Assembly: GCF_003151255.1 (NCBI RefSeq) | Contig: NZ_CP029481.1 | Location: forward strand, 2,790,001-2,854,000 | Direction of reading: 5' to 3' | Source of the DNA: Microvirga sp. 17 mud 1-3 | Lineage (GTDB): Bacteria; Pseudomonadota; Alphaproteobacteria; Rhizobiales; Beijerinckiaceae | Length of the DNA: 64,000 nt | Shown: piece after piece, positions 62,714 to 64,000 of the stretch | Layout: each line of letters begins with the position of its first letter | Numbering within the stretch: the stretch's first letter is position 1 | Position numbers and translations under genes: made by a program | Notes under the pieces: model-generated | Seen by the model: only the letters and a program-made list of their open reading frames with translations | Database searches by the model: none | What the model was told of the DNA's origin: nothing

Positions 62714-64000
62714 GTGACGACAGTGACAGATCTTCTGATTGTAGGCGGCGGCATCAACGGCGCGGGCATCGCCCGCGATGCGCGAGGGCGCGGCCTCTCC
62801 GTGGTTCTTTGCGAGCAGGGCGATCTGGCCGGCTATACGTCGTCCGCCTCGACCAAGCTGATTCACGGCGGCCTGCGCTACCTGGAATATTACGAGTTCC
62901 GCCTGGTCCGTGAAGCCCTGTTCGAGCGCGAGCGCCTTCTGGAGGCCGCCCCTCACATCATCTGGCCCCTTCGGTTCATCCTGCCCCACGAGAAGGGCAT
63001 CCGCCCGGCCTGGTTCGTGCGCCTCGGGCTCTTCCTCTACGACCACTTGGCGCCGCGCAAGAAGCTGCCGGGCACCGAGACCATTCACCTGACGCGCCAC
63101 CCGGCCGGCAAGGCCCTGAAGCCCGGCTTCGACACCGCCTTCGTGTATTCCGACTGCTGGGTCGAGGACAGCCGCATGGTCGCCCTGAACGCCCTCGATG
63201 CGGCAGAGCGCGGCGCGGATATCCGCGTGCGCACCAAGCTCGTCTCCGCCCGTCGCGAGGGCGAGACTTGGCTCGCGACCCTGCAGAACGTCGAGACCGG
63301 CGAGACCACGGATGTCCGCGCCAAAGTCATCGTCAATGCGGGCGGCCCCTTCGTGGCCGACGTGCTCAACGCCAAGCTCGGCCTCAACACGCAAAAGAGC
63401 GTGCGCCTCGTGAAGGGCAGCCACATCGTGGTGCCGAAGCTCTTCGAGACCGAGCAGGCCTTCATCCTGCAGAACACGGACAAGCGCATCGTCTTCGCGA
63501 TCCCCTACCAGGGCAAGTTCACCCTCGTGGGCACCACGGACATCCCGGTCGAGTCTGTACCCGACAAGAAGGTGACGATCAGCGACGACGAGATCCAGTA
63601 TCTCTGCAACGTGGTGAACCATCACTTCCAGCGGCAGGTGACTCCGGCGGACGTGGTGTGGACCTATTCGGGCGTGCGCCCGCTCTTCGACGACGGCTCC
63701 ATCAACGCCTCGGCCGTGACGCGCGACTACGTGTTCGATCTCGACAAGCCGGAGAGCCAGGCGCCGGTCCTGTCCATCTTCGGCGGCAAGATCACGACCT
63801 TCCGCAAGCTCGCCGAACATGCGCTCGACGAGCTGAAGCCCTTCTTCCCGGCCATGAAGCCCGCCTGGACCGAGACCGCGAAACTCCCGGGCGGCGATTT
63901 GTCCGATGCGGATTTCGACCGTTTCCTCACCGGCGTGAAGGCGCGCTGGCCCTTCCTGCCCGAGGCACTGGCCCACCGCCTGTCCCGCGCCTACGGCACG
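62714..64000 (+). CDS. glpD: Glycerol-3-phosphate dehydrogenase (FAD), 5' part
   Basis: The frame is open from GTG 62714 to the right edge (429 codons) and is cut by the window. The N-terminus LLIVGGGINGAGIARDARGR is the FAD-binding GxGxxG motif. SSASTKLIHGGLRYLEYYEF and RKKLPGTETIHLTRHPAG follow, and later SGVRPLFDDG and LSIFGGKITTFRKLAEHALD, all hallmarks of aerobic GlpD, which feeds electrons from glycerol-3-phosphate to the quinone pool at the inner membrane. AAGGAAAG lies about 10-12 nt upstream; an ATG at 62667 is out of frame, so GTG is the likely start (a second GTG is at 62723). Confidence 0.95.
   Translation, partial: MTTVTDLLIVGGGINGAGIARDARGRGLSVVLCEQGDLAGYTSSASTKLIHGGLRYLEYYEFRLVREALFERERLLEAAPHIIWPLRFILPHEKGIRPAWFVRLGLFLYDHLAPRKKLPGTETIHLTRHPAGKALKPGFDTAFVYSDCWVEDSRMVALNALDAAERGADIRVRTKLVSARREGETWLATLQNVETGETTDVRAKVIVNAGGPFVADVLNAKLGLNTQKSVRLVKGSHIVVPKLFETEQAFILQNTDKRIVFAIPYQGKFTLVGTTDIPVESVPDKKVTISDDEIQYLCNVVNHHFQRQVTPADVVWTYSGVRPLFDDGSINASAVTRDYVFDLDKPESQAPVLSIFGGKITTFRKLAEHALDELKPFFPAMKPAWTETAKLPGGDLSDADFDRFLTGVKARWPFLPEALAHRLSRAYGT

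Overview
The window looks like a chromosomal segment of a GC-rich alphaproteobacterium of the order Hyphomicrobiales (Rhizobiales), most likely Methylobacteriaceae and plausibly Microvirga. The supporting signs are the cckA-recA-alaS neighbourhood, an alphaproteobacterial SOS box (GAAC-N7-GAAC) in front of recA, a perfect CtrA box (TTAA-N7-TTAA), a cysteine-poor DksA, the zinc/cysteine asparaginase family first known from Rhizobium etli, and short palindromic intergenic repeats of the kind scattered through Rhizobiales genomes. The genus is an inference; the order is reasonably secure. No rRNA, tRNA, CRISPR array, prophage or insertion sequence was seen.

Layout. 1-8.7 kb: start of alaS, recA with terminator and LexA box, an ArsR/SRPBCC pair with a probable leaderless autoregulated promoter, an exported protein, the hybrid kinase cckA, a small lipoprotein and a FliO-like protein downstream of a CtrA box. 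8.7-13.7 kb: dksA, an SGNH-like/MBOAT acyl-transfer pair, and a ribbon-helix-helix regulator with a 46-bp palindrome over its promoter, followed by a PHB-depolymerase-type esterase. 13.7-21.2 kb: a 1394-residue autotransporter lies between an intact ycjX-ycjF pair and a second, truncated copy of ycjF. The two ycjF copies share a 675-bp direct repeat that reads as identical, as if the autotransporter had arrived by single-crossover integration. 21.3-28.2 kb: aminotransferase, haloacid dehalogenase, a HerA-like ATPase/M20 peptidase/GST operon, a small glycine-rich protein and a LysE exporter.

28-39 kb: methylmalonyl-CoA mutase large and small subunits and their GTPase chaperone meaB, which carries a one-base frameshift here, interspersed with a DUF817 membrane protein, an intact small secreted protein and its doubly broken paralogue, a LysR/GST divergent pair, a lipoprotein hydrolase and a DUF3750 protein. 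39-43 kb: asparaginase, UDP-glucose dehydrogenase, a stand-alone RAM domain and a lytic transglycosylase. 43.4-52.3 kb: the most unusual block. A stand-alone cyclic-nucleotide-binding protein overlaps a 905-residue ABC-exporter-like protein whose nucleotide-binding domain lacks the usual catalytic residues and repeats the x-loop motif three times. Divergent from it is a four-gene, mostly overlapping glycosyltransferase operon that ends in a glycosyltransferase-deacetylase fusion. 52.3-58.3 kb: a complete peptide/opine-type ABC importer (fused ATPases, binding protein, two permeases) joined by ATGA overlaps. 58.4-64 kb: a small membrane protein, an ABM-domain protein, an RhlE-type helicase, an MFS transporter and the start of glpD.

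Working together: the surface-polysaccharide theme recurs (MBOAT/SGNH pair, ugd, lytic transglycosylase, glycosyltransferase operon and pseudo-ABC protein), and the propionate/methylmalonyl-CoA branch is nearly complete but possibly impaired at meaB.
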